This document shows positions 17,593 to 26,595 of a stretch of DNA of 64,000 bases, in pieces. The stretch is from Abyssalbus ytuae (lineage in GTDB: Bacteria; Bacteroidota; Bacteroidia; Flavobacteriales; Flavobacteriaceae), in NCBI RefSeq assembly GCF_022807975.1, contig NZ_CP094358.1, forward strand, positions 2,666,001 to 2,730,000, read 5' to 3'. The translations under genes and the position numbers were made by a program. How positions within the stretch are numbered: position 1 is the stretch's first letter; the number at the start of each line of letters is the position of its first letter. The notes beneath the pieces are model-generated. The model did no database searches. It saw only the letters and a list, made by a program, of their open reading frames with translations, and was not told the DNA's origin.

Positions 17593-18726
17593 ATGAACTT
17601 ACTATTTGCCCTGATTAAAAGAAACAGTAGTGTACTTGCCCTGCTGTTGTTTATATGCTATACGATTGGTTGTTCAGATGGGAATGATACTTCTGAGCCT
17701 ACAGTTGAGGTACACAATCCCCTTGAAAATCCTGAAGATGGCCCTCGCGCCGGTAACCCGGAAGGAAATGCTCCGATACCGGCAACAGCCGGATTGGAAG
17801 ATGTTTCATCACCCGATACGGTGGTGGGGAATGGTACTCCCGAAAGTTGTACCTGCGATGCAGTGGTTGATGCTGTAGCCCAGGGAGGGAAAATAACCTT
17901 TAATTGTGGTACTGATCCTGTTACTATAGTTATGGACAGGCCTGCAAAAGTATTTAATAATGCAAATCCGGATGTTGTAATTGATGGGGGAGGATTAATA
18001 ACTTTAAGCGGTGGGGGTACTACCCGTATATTGTATATGAACACCTGCGATGAAGATCAGGTTTGGACAACAAGTCATTGTCAGAACCAGGATCACCCCA
18101 GGTTAACAGTTCAAAATATAACTTTTGCCGATGGTAATTCTACCAACGAAACCGAATACGACGGTGGTGGTGCCATATGGGTGCGTGGTGGAAGCTTTAA
18201 AGCTGTAAATTGTCGGTTTTTTAATAATATTTGTGCCAGTACGGGTCCTGATGTGGGTGGAGGGGCGTTAAGGGTATTCAGCCAATTTGAAAATCAGCCC
18301 GTGTATATTGTTAACTGTACTTTTGGAGGAGCACAGGGTTATGGAAATGTAGGATCCAATGGCGGGGCACTAAGCAGCATAGGTGTTTCATGGAGTATAA
18401 TTAATAGCTTGTTTTCTTATAACAGAGCCATCGGAAACGGCGGTAATCCTGCTGAGTCAGGAACTCCCGGAGGGGGCAGCGGGGGTGCCATTTACAATGA
18501 CGGCAATACAATGACCCTTAATATAGCGGGCAGCAAAATTGAATATAATGAAGTAAATGCTTATGGTTCGGCAATATTTTTTGTAAGTAATGACCATACA
18601 GGGAATATTGTTATAGATACTTCTGCAATAACAAACAATATTGGTGGATCCTGGTATCCGGTTTATCCCCAGATTTCCATGCATTCGGACACTCCCATTG
18701 AGGTTACCAATTCTGTAATAGAATAA
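17593..18726 (+). CDS. Surface lipoprotein with right-handed beta-helix-like repeats
   Basis: This 377-aa protein has a lipoprotein signal with the lipobox cysteine at about C27 (YTIGC), followed by SDGND, an acidic stretch resembling the Bacteroidota surface-export signal. After a Pro-rich linker, the body shows serial GGG and NC-N segments (VQNITFADGN, GGGAIWVRGGSF, VNCRFFNN, GGALSSIG, GGAIYNDGN), the rhythm of a parallel beta-helix such as in Pmp-like or pectin-active proteins. No catalytic motif seen. It follows the cupin gene by 55 bp. Function is unknown, probably a surface adhesin or glycan-active protein. Confidence 0.7.
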   Translation: MNLLFALIKRNSSVLALLLFICYTIGCSDGNDTSEPTVEVHNPLENPEDGPRAGNPEGNAPIPATAGLEDVSSPDTVVGNGTPESCTCDAVVDAVAQGGKITFNCGTDPVTIVMDRPAKVFNNANPDVVIDGGGLITLSGGGTTRILYMNTCDEDQVWTTSHCQNQDHPRLTVQNITFADGNSTNETEYDGGGAIWVRGGSFKAVNCRFFNNICASTGPDVGGGALRVFSQFENQPVYIVNCTFGGAQGYGNVGSNGGALSSIGVSWSIINSLFSYNRAIGNGGNPAESGTPGGGSGGAIYNDGNTMTLNIAGSKIEYNEVNAYGSAIFFVSNDHTGNIVIDTSAITNNIGGSWYPVYPQISMHSDTPIEVTNSVIE

Positions 18727-18825
18727 GATTGTATTGAATGTTTTAAAAAGTGCTGAATATATGCTCCTGAATCCTCAGGAATTTGGTATCTTCATTTTTA
18801 AGTCAATCATAAAATTTTTAAATGT

Positions 18826-19200
18826 ATGAAAGATAATATTCTGGGTCTTCGGACTACCATTTATAAAGTTCCTGATTTAAATGAAGCAAAGGAATGGTAC
18901 AGTAAAGTATTTAAAATAGAGCCGTATTTTGATGAGCCTTTTTACGTAGGGTTTAATATTGAGGGGTATGAACTGGGGTTGATTCCCGAAGATATCCCTG
19001 CCGATAAAAAAACCGATAATGTGTTGTCATACTGGGGGGTAGAAAATATTGAGAAAGAGTACAACAGAATTATAAGTTTAGGGGGTATAGAAAGTGAAAA
19101 GGTAAAAAATGTGGGAGGTGAAATTGTGATAGCAACTTTAAAAGATCCCTGGGGTAATACGATAGGGCTTATTTATAACCCGGGGTTTAAAAATGAATAG
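18826..19200 (+). CDS. VOC (glyoxalase/bleomycin resistance) family protein
   Basis: This 124-aa protein has the two beta-alpha-beta modules of the VOC fold: RTTIYKVPDLNEAKEWYSKVF at the N-terminus, and GEIVIATLKDPWGNTIGLIYNP at the C-terminus, the standard final strand. The usual metal ligands are not all conserved (no N-terminal His), so it may not be a glyoxalase I. Function unknown. Confidence 0.85.
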   Translation: MKDNILGLRTTIYKVPDLNEAKEWYSKVFKIEPYFDEPFYVGFNIEGYELGLIPEDIPADKKTDNVLSYWGVENIEKEYNRIISLGGIESEKVKNVGGEIVIATLKDPWGNTIGLIYNPGFKNE

Positions 19201-19244
19201 CCACTTGTGAAGAGGAGGAAGGGATGATTGCCCTTTTCTGTTTT

Positions 19245-19574
19245 TCAGGTTTCCGGAGCCAGTTCAATTTCTAAGCCTTCCAGATTTTCAGTAATAGGTA
19301 TCTGGCAGCTTAAACGGCTGTTTTCTTTAACATAAAACGCTTCTGCCAGCATAGCATCTTCTTCATCTCCCATTTCCGGAAGGTCGTGGTCAGACAGTAT
19401 ATAACACTGGCAGGATGCACACATGGCCATACCACCGCATATTCCAACAGTACCTTCGGGTGCCAATTCGTAAGCTTTTATAACTTCCATTATATTCATG
19501 GCCATATCGGTGGGTGCCTTAACATTATGTTCAGTCCCGTCCCGATCGGTTATTTTTATATTGATATCTGACAT
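19245..19574 (-). CDS. 2Fe-2S ferredoxin (adrenodoxin type)
   Basis: This 109-aa ferredoxin has cluster ligands C46, C52, C55 (CxxxxxCxxC) and C90 (LSCQI). The spacing is that of adrenodoxin or Isc-type ferredoxins, not plant type. It lies near, but about 195 bp from, a NifU-like protein and Mrp on the same strand, which together suggest a small Fe-S biogenesis neighbourhood. Confidence 0.95.
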   Translation of the reverse strand: MSDINIKITDRDGTEHNVKAPTDMAMNIMEVIKAYELAPEGTVGICGGMAMCASCQCYILSDHDLPEMGDEEDAMLAEAFYVKENSRLSCQIPITENLEGLEIELAPET

Positions 19575-19769
19575 TTATATTTTTTTCTCAGGTTTTTAAA
19601 GTTTCTTCCTGCTATTTCATTAACCCGGTACAAAGAAAGCATATTTTGGTTTATCCCTCAACCGGCTTTTGTGTTTTACATCTTTTTATAATAGAAGAAT
19701 ACCCATGTGTTGCAATTGTAACAGGGAATTAAAAAAAGGAATTGAGTAAAAGAGTAAACAATGAAAAGT

Positions 19770-20009
19770 TTATTCAACGTTAATAACTTCTTCTATTTGC
19801 GGCACATATTTTTTTATGGTCATTTCCACACCACTTTTTAAAGTCATTTGGTTTACGCTGCAACCTACGCAGGCACCTTCCAACCTAACTTTAACCAGCT
19901 TATCATTATCTATAGACACTAATGATATGTTTCCGCCGTCACTTTCTAAAAAAGGCCTTATTTCGTCAAGGGCTTTTTCTACATTTATTTTAACTTCTTC
20001 TGATGTCAT
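19770..20009 (-). CDS. NifU C-terminal domain protein (Fe-S scaffold/carrier)
   Basis: This 79-aa protein is a stand-alone Nfu domain. It has the FLESDGGNISLVSI start and the GACVGCSVNQMTLKSGVE motif with the cluster cysteines C47 and C50. Such proteins carry a 4Fe-4S cluster between monomers and pass it to target enzymes. It begins 3 bp after the Mrp stop and forms an operon with it, a common Bacteroidota arrangement. Confidence 0.95.
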   Translation of the reverse strand: MTSEEVKINVEKALDEIRPFLESDGGNISLVSIDNDKLVKVRLEGACVGCSVNQMTLKSGVEMTIKKYVPQIEEVINVE

Positions 20010-20012
20010 TTT

Positions 20013-21152
20013 TTATTTCTTTTTAACTGCTGAACAACCTGCCATTGTTGTAATTTTAATGGCTTCGGTAGGAGGTAAACTTTCATTTCGGTTTACCACT
20101 TCCTGTATTATATTTTTTGTTAATTCTTCAAAAGCTTCTTCTAAAGGAGTTGCTGTTTGCAGTGCTGCGGGCCTTCCCACATCACCGGCTTCTCTTATAC
20201 TTTGTACCAACGGTATTTCACCTAAAAAATTAACCTCTAAATCTTTTGCCAGGTTTTGGGCACCCTCTTTTCCAAAGATATAGTATTTGTTATCAGGTAA
20301 TTCTTCGGGGGTAAAATAGGCCATATTTTCTACAATCCCTAATACGGGTACACTAATACTTTCCTGCTGAAACATTGCCACACCTTTTTTTGCATCGGCC
20401 AGGGCAACATTTTGTGGGGTACTTACCACTACGGCTCCTGTAATTGGTAATGCCTGCATAATACTTAAATGTATATCGCCGGTACCAGGGGGTAAGTCAA
20501 TAAGTAAGAAATCAAGTTCTCCCCATACGGCATCAAAAATCATCTGGTTAAGGGCTTTAGCCGCCATAGGGCCTCTCCATATTACTGCCTGGTCGGGTTG
20601 TGTGAAAAAACCGATTGAAAGTATTTTCACCCCGTAATTTTCAATAGGTTTCATTTTGGATTTTCCGTCAATATTTACTGCTAGTGGCCTGGCTTCTTCA
20701 ACATCAAACATAATAGGAATAGAAGGGCCGTAAATATCGGCATCCAGTACGCCTACCTTAAAACCCATTTTTGCCATAGTGGCGGCTAAATTGGCAGTAA
20801 CGGTAGATTTTCCCACTCCTCCTTTACCCGAAGCTACGGCAATTATATTTGAGATTCCGGGAATCGGGTTTCCTTTTATCTGATTTACTTTTGGGGTTTC
20901 CGGAGCTTCAACTTTAACATTCACCTGTATTTTAGCCTTTTCATAAACTTTTTCGTGGATAACCTTCAAAATTTCTATTTCTGTTTTCTTTTTGGCCTGT
21001 AAGCTGGGGTTATTGATGATAATATCTACTACTACTTCGTCGCCAAAAGTAACAACATTGGTTACGGCACCGCTCTCTACCATATTTTTTCCTTCTCCGG
21101 GAACACTTATGGTTTCTAAAGCCGCCAGAATGTCTTTTTTATTTAGTTTCAT
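20013..21152 (-). CDS. apbC: Mrp/NBP35 family Fe-S carrier ATPase
   Basis: This 379-aa protein has an N-terminal MIP18/DUF59 domain (about 1-80) and a deviant Walker A P-loop SGKGGVGKST (108-117), the family signature. DADIYGPSIP and DLPPGTGDIHLS (Walker B region) follow. The family binds a 4Fe-4S cluster for transfer, but the usual CxxC near the C-terminus is absent; a single cysteine lies in the C-terminal MAGCSAVKKK. It is the first gene of an operon with the Nfu protein. A -7-like TATCTTTG lies upstream. Confidence 0.94.
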   Translation of the reverse strand: MKLNKKDILAALETISVPGEGKNMVESGAVTNVVTFGDEVVVDIIINNPSLQAKKKTEIEILKVIHEKVYEKAKIQVNVKVEAPETPKVNQIKGNPIPGISNIIAVASGKGGVGKSTVTANLAATMAKMGFKVGVLDADIYGPSIPIMFDVEEARPLAVNIDGKSKMKPIENYGVKILSIGFFTQPDQAVIWRGPMAAKALNQMIFDAVWGELDFLLIDLPPGTGDIHLSIMQALPITGAVVVSTPQNVALADAKKGVAMFQQESISVPVLGIVENMAYFTPEELPDNKYYIFGKEGAQNLAKDLEVNFLGEIPLVQSIREAGDVGRPAALQTATPLEEAFEELTKNIIQEVVNRNESLPPTEAIKITTMAGCSAVKKK

Positions 21153-21218
21153 AATGAGATTTTCAGCCGCTATTTAATGATAAATAACATTGCTTTTAAT
21201 TATACTAATTCTAAACAG

Positions 21219-21226
21219 CAAAGATA
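21219..21226 (-). promoter_or_regulatory. Putative -7 element of the Mrp operon
   Basis: The minus strand reads TATCTTTG, matching TAnnTTTG, 66 bp before the ATG at 21152. No -33 element identified. Confidence 0.4.
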
Positions 21227-21372
21227 CTACTAAACATTCATATTTTAAAGAGTATGAATTGAAAAGCTTAATTAAAAAACAGGTAGAAATTATACGGTTG
21301 GCAAATGATATTTCTCATGGTTTAATAATAATGAGGTTGGTATCTTTATAAAAATCTATAAATGAATTGATT

Positions 21373-21786
21373 ATGAGTGCAAAAACAGGAATATGGATAG
21401 ATAAAAAACATGCTTATATTGTTACTTTGGAAAACGGAGACCCACGTGTGGAGATCTTAGAATCTGAAGCTGATTTTAGAGTAAGATTTGAGGGAGAAGT
21501 ACCTCCTGTTTCCAGGTTTGGTACCCAGTTTTTAAACAAGGAAAAGGTTAAAGATGCTCAACTTGAAAAGCAGTTGAAAGATTATTATAAAGCAATTCTT
21601 CAAAAGATTACAGATACCGGCGAACTTTATATTTTTGGACCGGCAGAAGCTAAAAATGAGTTTTACAAATTATTGTCGGAATACAATGAAGGGTTATCAA
21701 AGGTTACAGAGGTTGACACTGCAGATAAATTAACAGAAAATCAGGTAGTGGCTGCCGTAAAAAAACATTTTGAAAACTCACATTAG
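21373..21786 (+). CDS. Uncharacterised 137-aa protein, RNA-release-factor-like fold suspected
   Basis: It begins with a beta-hairpin-like TGIWIDKKHAYIV, and the later ELYIFGPAEAKNEFYK resembles the eRF1 domain/Baeruginosa host-attachment type found in small unclassified bacterial proteins. I do not claim a function. I start it at the ATG at 21373, preferred over a TTG at 21367 that would only add two residues. It converges with, and overlaps by 9 bp, the MGMT-like gene. Confidence 0.55.
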   Translation: MSAKTGIWIDKKHAYIVTLENGDPRVEILESEADFRVRFEGEVPPVSRFGTQFLNKEKVKDAQLEKQLKDYYKAILQKITDTGELYIFGPAEAKNEFYKLLSEYNEGLSKVTEVDTADKLTENQVVAAVKKHFENSH

Positions 21787-22113
21787 CTCTTTTGATGGAT
21801 CCCAGTAATATTTTTCAAAATTAACTATTTGATTGTTTTTAACTTTAATGCCTTCACTTTCCAGTAATTGTTGCATTAAATTGGTGCCTTCAAAATGATG
21901 CTTACCTGTTAAAACACCATTGCGGTTAACAACCCTGTGTGCGGGGATATCATTTATATTACCTGCCCCGTTCATAGCCCAGCCTACCATTCTGGCACTT
22001 CGTGCAGTTCCCAGGTATCTGGCGATAGCACCGTAACTGGTTACACGTCCGTAAGGGATTAACCGTGCTACATTATATACTTTCTGGAAAAAATTTTTAT
22101 TTTCTTCTTTCAT
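21778..22113 (-). CDS. Alkyltransferase-like (ATL) protein, MGMT family without the catalytic cysteine
   Basis: This 111-aa protein has the O6-alkylguanine-DNA methyltransferase DNA-binding domain (VARLIPYGRVTSYGAIARYLG, SARMVGWAMNG) but the catalytic PCHR motif reads PAHR (P57, A58, H59, R60). It therefore cannot accept alkyl groups. ATL proteins bind O6-alkylguanine and hand it to nucleotide excision repair. The remaining helix-turn-helix and GVLTGK loop are intact. It is 5 bp downstream of the LysE-type exporter on the same strand. Confidence 0.88.
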   Translation of the reverse strand: MKEENKNFFQKVYNVARLIPYGRVTSYGAIARYLGTARSARMVGWAMNGAGNINDIPAHRVVNRNGVLTGKHHFEGTNLMQQLLESEGIKVKNNQIVNFEKYYWDPSKELM

Positions 22114-22118
22114 TGCTC

Positions 22119-22751
22119 TTACTCCGTGTAAAATATCCTGATTAAAGTTATAACAAAAAGAACCAGCATTAAAACACTCAAAATATAATCGGAGTATTTA
22201 GAAAAGCGGTCTGTTTTAATTTCCAGCCGGTTGAAGTAGATAATATACATGTACAATACGGTAAAGCTCCCTAAGCCTGCTGCCAGAATAAAAACTGCAA
22301 TATCCTGCCATTCAAATTTTATCCAACCGCTTACTTTCCAGGCAGCATTTAAACCGGAATAGTACGGAATAGTCAAAAGGTTGATGCCAGCTAAAAGCAT
22401 CCCTTTAAAGAAGCTGTTTTTTTTACTGACTTTTACTGTTTTTATTTTTTTCTTCCGGCTCTTTTTTGCCAGAACGTAAAAGTAAATAGCCAATGCTGCA
22501 AAAATAACGATGGCTATTTTTAGGAGAATATCTATAACATACGGATTATTGTATAAGTATTTTGAGATTATTACAGCAATATATGCCTGTATAAAAATTA
22601 CAAGCATTACTCCGAAACTAAAATATAAAGCAGCTATTTTGCCTTTTTTTACACTTATTTTAGCGGCATTAAGGTTTAGTAAACCGGGAGGAACTGTTGC
22701 CATAAACGCTGCCGAAAAAGTGAAAAAGAATAAAACAATCAAATGTTTCAT
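22119..22751 (-). CDS. LysE family exporter
   Basis: This 210-aa protein has about six membrane segments and the family start (PPGLLNLNAAKISVKKGKIAALYF), matching the LysE/RhtB superfamily signature GPxxxxxxxxxxxxG in a divergent form. Such proteins export amino acids; the substrate is unknown. It starts directly on the trmB stop (TAAATG) and is followed by the ATL gene. Bacteroidota homologues are generally annotated only as LysE family transporter. Confidence 0.8.
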   Translation of the reverse strand: MKHLIVLFFFTFSAAFMATVPPGLLNLNAAKISVKKGKIAALYFSFGVMLVIFIQAYIAVIISKYLYNNPYVIDILLKIAIVIFAALAIYFYVLAKKSRKKKIKTVKVSKKNSFFKGMLLAGINLLTIPYYSGLNAAWKVSGWIKFEWQDIAVFILAAGLGSFTVLYMYIIYFNRLEIKTDRFSKYSDYILSVLMLVLFVITLIRIFYTE

Positions 22752-23426
22752 TTATTTTATCTTGAACTTAATATATGTTATTGGTTTTTCCTGCTCAAGA
22801 TACTGCTTTTCGTAAAAAGTTTGAATGCCGGTTACCTCTTTAGGAGAAAAATCATTGCCGTACACATCGTGATGTGCATATAAAACTTCATGTCCTTCAC
22901 CATGAAGTAAGCCCAGGGTGTAGCCATGCATAAATTCGCTGTCGGTTTTTAAATGAACTATTCCGTCTGGGTTTAAAATTCTTTTGTACTTTTTTAAAAA
23001 ATCAGTATTTGTAAGCCGGTGTTTGGTCCTTTTATATTTTATTTGAGGATCGGGAAATGTGATCCATATCTCCGAAACTTCATTTTTTTCAAAAAGATGG
23101 TCAACCAGTTCTATTTGTGTGCGTAAAAAAGCTACATTGGTTATATCTTCTTCCAGGGCGGTTTTGGCACCCCGCCAAAAACGGGCTCCTTTAATATCAA
23201 TGCCTATAAAGTTTTTGTCAGGATATTGTTGTGCCAGGTTTACACTGTATTCGCCTTTTCCGCAACCTAATTCCAGCACAACAGGATTAGAGTTTTTAAA
23301 AAACTCCTTATTCCATTTTCCTTTAAGAAAAAAAGTATTATTTAAAATATCATCTCTTTGTGGCTGAATAACATTACTGAAGGTTTCATTCTCCCTGAAT
23401 CGTTTGAGTTTATTTTTGCTTCCCAC
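22752..23426 (-). CDS. trmB: tRNA (guanine-N7-)-methyltransferase
   Basis: This 224-aa enzyme methylates G46 of tRNA. It has the SAM loop LELGCGKGEY, NFIGIDIKGARFWRGAK, EIWITFPDPQIKYKRTKHRLTN (TrmB's FPDPWxKxRHxKRR) and the C-terminal TYIKFK. The length is typical. It is the first gene of a three-gene string trmB-lysE-atl, with zero spacing to lysE. A TAATTTTG -7 element lies 21 bp upstream. Confidence 0.96.
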   Translation of the reverse strand: MGSKNKLKRFRENETFSNVIQPQRDDILNNTFFLKGKWNKEFFKNSNPVVLELGCGKGEYSVNLAQQYPDKNFIGIDIKGARFWRGAKTALEEDITNVAFLRTQIELVDHLFEKNEVSEIWITFPDPQIKYKRTKHRLTNTDFLKKYKRILNPDGIVHLKTDSEFMHGYTLGLLHGEGHEVLYAHHDVYGNDFSPKEVTGIQTFYEKQYLEQEKPITYIKFKIK

Positions 23427-23447
23427 AACAATTATTTAAAGTTTTGG

Positions 23448-23455
23448 CAAAATTA
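23448..23455 (-). promoter_or_regulatory. Putative -7 element of trmB
   Basis: The minus strand reads TAATTTTG, matching TAnnTTTG, 21 bp before the trmB ATG. Confidence 0.45.
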
Positions 23456-23496
23456 AGGAAATCTTAATCACATAAAAATGTATTCTATTTGTAGTT

Positions 23497-24558
23497 ATGG
23501 TTTTTAAAAAGAGAATACTGGTTGCGCCTTTAAACTGGGGTTTGGGGCATGCCACAAGATGCATACCTGTAATAAATGCGTTAATTGACAACAATTTTAC
23601 TCCCGTTATAGCTTCAGACGGGGTGGCTTTATCTCTTTTGCAAAAAGAGTTTCCTGAGCTTGAAAGCATTGAGCTTCCTTCATATAAGATTGAATATGCA
23701 AGAGAAGGAAAAAATTTCAAACTTAAAATGATATGGGATTCTCCTAAAATAATAAAAGCCATTTCAAAGGAAAAAAAGAAACTAAAACAAATAATAAAAG
23801 ATTACAAGATAGACGGAATTATCTCTGATAACAGACTGGGAATAAGAAGTAAGAAAGTACCGTGTGTGTTTATTACGCATCAATTGAATGTGCTTACCGG
23901 GAATACTACGTGGTTTAGTTCTAAAGTACATCAGTCCATTATTAAAAAGTTTGATGAGTGCTGGGTTCCGGATATTAAAGAAAAACCAAATCTTACCGGT
24001 AAATTAGGACACTTAAAAAAATCGACGTTAACAATAAAATATCTTGGCCCCTTAAGCAGGTTAAACAAGCTGGAACTTGTAAAGAAATATGATTTGATGA
24101 TTATAATTTCGGGCCCGGAACCTCAAAGAACTATGCTGGAGGAAAATTTATTGGAGGAAATAAAAAAGTATGAAGGAAAAGTGCTGTTTGTGAGAGGAAA
24201 AATAGAAGCAGAGCAGATAACAGAAGAATGTGATAATGCAGTTATATACAATTATATGAATTCCAGGCAGCTTGAAACTGCTTTTAATGAAAGTGAGTAT
24301 GTATTATCCCGTTCGGGATATACTACGGTAATGGATCTTGCAAAACTTGAAAAAAAAGCATTTTTTATTCCTACTCCCGGGCAATATGAACAGGAATACT
24401 TGGCAGAAAGATTAGATAAACAGGGTTTAGTACCTTATTCGACCCAGGAAAAATTTAAAATAAAAAAGCTTAAAAAGATAAATGATTACAAAGGGTTAAA
24501 TGATTTTAAAACAGAATTAGACTTCGGTAGTTTGTTTAGCCTTTTCAAGAGTGAATGA
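23497..24558 (+). CDS. GT-B fold glycosyltransferase (MurG-like)
   Basis: This 353-aa protein starts with ILVAPLNWGLGHATRCIPVI, the glycine-rich N-terminal loop of MurG/GT28-type enzymes, and has LSRSGYTTVMDLAKL near 270 and PGQYEQEYLAERLDKQG near 300 as the nucleotide-sugar-binding loops. No membrane helix. Such proteins are common in Bacteroidota; the sugar and acceptor are unknown. Its 3' end overlaps the convergent histidine kinase by 42 bp. Confidence 0.85.
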   Translation: MVFKKRILVAPLNWGLGHATRCIPVINALIDNNFTPVIASDGVALSLLQKEFPELESIELPSYKIEYAREGKNFKLKMIWDSPKIIKAISKEKKKLKQIIKDYKIDGIISDNRLGIRSKKVPCVFITHQLNVLTGNTTWFSSKVHQSIIKKFDECWVPDIKEKPNLTGKLGHLKKSTLTIKYLGPLSRLNKLELVKKYDLMIIISGPEPQRTMLEENLLEEIKKYEGKVLFVRGKIEAEQITEECDNAVIYNYMNSRQLETAFNESEYVLSRSGYTTVMDLAKLEKKAFFIPTPGQYEQEYLAERLDKQGLVPYSTQEKFKIKKLKKINDYKGLNDFKTELDFGSLFSLFKSE

Positions 24559-25575
24559 AAACTCAGACCCTACTCCGAACACACTTTCAACATAAATTTT
24601 TTCTTTATGGGCTTCAATAATATGTTTAACAATAGATAATCCTAACCCTGACCCTCCTTCTTTTCGGCTCCCGCTCTTATCTACACGGTAAAAACGTTCA
24701 AATAACCGGGGAATGTTCTTTTTTTCAATACCTTCACCATTGTCTGTAACCCTTACAATTATCTTGTTTTTCACTAAGTTTTCGATACTAACCTCGGTAG
24801 TACCGTCGCCTTTGCCGTATTTTATTGAGTTTACGACGAGGTTAGTTAGTACCTGTTGTATTCGTTCTTTATCAGCATTTACCATTATGGGCTCATATTT
24901 GGTATCAAAAACAATGGAAATATTTTTTTTAGCGGCTTTCATTTCAAGCATTTCAAAAACGCTTTGAGCCAATTCCACTATATCAAAATCTTCATATTCC
25001 AGGTTAAGGTCGCCACTTTCTAATTTGGCAATCATATCGAGATCCTTTACTATATAAATCAACCTTTCTACTCCTTTACTTGCCCTTTGGAGGTATTTTT
25101 TTCTTACTGCCCTGTCTTTTAAGGCGCCGCCTTCCAGTAATGTTAAAATGTATCCCTGAACAGTAAAAAGCGGAGTTTTTAATTCGTGAGATACATTTCC
25201 CAGAAATTCTTTCCGGTAATTTTCCCTTACCTTAAGGGTTTCGATCTCAAGTTTTTTGTCCTTGGCAAACTTTTCAATTTCTTCAGTAAGAGTGCTCATA
25301 TCGGTGGTAATAGGTTGATCCTGAAAAGAGCTGGATTCTAAAAGGGAAACGTCATCATATATTTTTTTAATTCGTTTATAAATAAATTTTTCCACCCTGT
25401 ATTGAAGAATTATAAAAGACAGGAAAAATAAGAGAAGGCAAAATATTAAAACAAGTTTTATAGAAAAGGCAGAAAAAAAATACAGTAATAAAGATAAAAC
25501 GACTAATGATAAAAGTGTTATAAATGTAGAAGAGCGAAGAGCGAATTTATATGACTTTTTTAGTTTGGCTGCCAT
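24517..25575 (-). CDS. phoR: Membrane sensor histidine kinase, PhoR-like
   Basis: This 352-aa kinase has two closely spaced membrane helices (about 15-34 and 39-57), so only a tiny extracytoplasmic loop. The phosphoacceptor H130 is in FLGNVSHELKTPL. The N box (VNSIKYG), G1 (VTDNGEGIE) and G2 (GGSGLGLSIV) motifs are present. The lack of a large sensor domain is typical of PhoR in this phylum. It is downstream of the PhoB-like regulator by 124 bp on the same strand and overlaps the convergent glycosyltransferase by 42 bp. Confidence 0.85.
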   Translation of the reverse strand: MAAKLKKSYKFALRSSTFITLLSLVVLSLLLYFFSAFSIKLVLIFCLLLFFLSFIILQYRVEKFIYKRIKKIYDDVSLLESSSFQDQPITTDMSTLTEEIEKFAKDKKLEIETLKVRENYRKEFLGNVSHELKTPLFTVQGYILTLLEGGALKDRAVRKKYLQRASKGVERLIYIVKDLDMIAKLESGDLNLEYEDFDIVELAQSVFEMLEMKAAKKNISIVFDTKYEPIMVNADKERIQQVLTNLVVNSIKYGKGDGTTEVSIENLVKNKIIVRVTDNGEGIEKKNIPRLFERFYRVDKSGSRKEGGSGLGLSIVKHIIEAHKEKIYVESVFGVGSEFSFTLEKAKQTTEV

Positions 25576-25699
25576 TAAAAAGAATGTTTATTGCTAATAG
25601 AAAACTGTTAAATAAAAGTACCCCAAAAATAGTTTTAATTTTTCAGATACATTATTAATTTAACAGGCTTTGTGTGGCTTTGGCGGGCAATTTTAAAAA

Positions 25700-26389
25700 T
25701 TACAAGACAAACTTATAGCCTACCCCTTTTACGGTTTTAAAATGGTCATCTCCAATTTTTTCGCGTAATTTTCTTATGTGTACATCAATTGTTCTTCCGC
25801 CCACAATTACCTCATTGCCCCAAACTTTATCAAGTATATCTTCTCTTTTAAATACTTTTCCGGGCCGGGATGCAAGGAGTGATAGTAATTCAAATTCTTT
25901 TCGGGGAAGGATTATTTCTTCTTTACCGCTTAAAATTTTATACTCATCCCTGTTTATTACAATATCACCTACTTTTACAATACTTTCTTCTTCAACTTTT
26001 TCTTCTTCTTTAACCCTTCTTAGTAAGGCTTTTACTTTGCTTACCAAAACTTTTGGTTTAATGGGTTTTGTAATGTAGTCATCTGCACCGGCTTCAAATC
26101 CTGCTACCTGGGAATAATCTTCGCCCCTGGCAGTTAAAAAAGCGATGACTGCTTCACTTAACTCGGGAATTTTCCTTATTCTTTCGCAGGCTTCAATACC
26201 ATCCATTTCAGGCATCATTACATCAAGAATAATTAAATGGGGTAATTCTTTTTTTGCTTTAGCTATGGCTTCAACACCATTTTTAGCAGTGGATACCTGG
26301 TAACCTTCCGAAGATAAGTTATATCCTACAATTTCAAGAATGTCCGGTTCATCATCTACCAACAAAATTTTAATGTCTCTTTTTTTCAT
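25700..26389 (-). CDS. phoB: OmpR/PhoB family response regulator
   Basis: This 229-aa regulator has the receiver acidic pair D12/D13, the phosphoacceptor D56 (LIILDVMMPEMDG), the conserved K in YITKPIKPK, and a winged-helix DNA-binding domain with TIDVHIRKLREKIGDD and VKGVGYKF at the end. It precedes the PhoR-like kinase and stands divergent to a TonB receptor gene. The intergenic region carries direct TAAC half-sites 11 bp apart, exactly the geometry of PhoB boxes, supporting the phosphate-regulator assignment and autoregulation. Confidence 0.87.
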   Translation of the reverse strand: MKKRDIKILLVDDEPDILEIVGYNLSSEGYQVSTAKNGVEAIAKAKKELPHLIILDVMMPEMDGIEACERIRKIPELSEAVIAFLTARGEDYSQVAGFEAGADDYITKPIKPKVLVSKVKALLRRVKEEEKVEEESIVKVGDIVINRDEYKILSGKEEIILPRKEFELLSLLASRPGKVFKREDILDKVWGNEVIVGGRTIDVHIRKLREKIGDDHFKTVKGVGYKFVL

Positions 26390-26433
26390 TTTTTTAATTT
26401 TACTAACAGGTTGGGTTGTAGTATTACATAATT

Positions 26434-26543
26434 TTAACCCAAAAGTAACTATAAATTTAAAAAGTTAAAGTTCTTAACATTCATTTAATCTCATAACATA
26501 AAAGTAACATTTCCGAAAACAATCTTTAACAATTTAGTAACTC
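26434..26543 (+). promoter_or_regulatory. Array of 11-bp-spaced TAAC half-sites (PhoB-box-like)
   Basis: Three direct repeat pairs each follow the 7-4-7 plan of Pho boxes: TTAACCC-AAAA-GTAACTA (26434-26451), ATAACAT-AAAA-GTAACAT (26493-26510) and TTAACAA-TTTA-GTAACTC (26526-26543). In each the TAAC cores start 11 bp apart. Extra TAACs lie at 26404 and 26475. The array lies between the divergent phoB-like gene and the TonB receptor. The binding protein is inferred to be the adjacent PhoB-like regulator. Confidence 0.6.
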
Positions 26544-26595
26544 TTATGATATATCACTGGTCTTTCTTTGCAGCGTGTTAATAGATTTAATTTCG

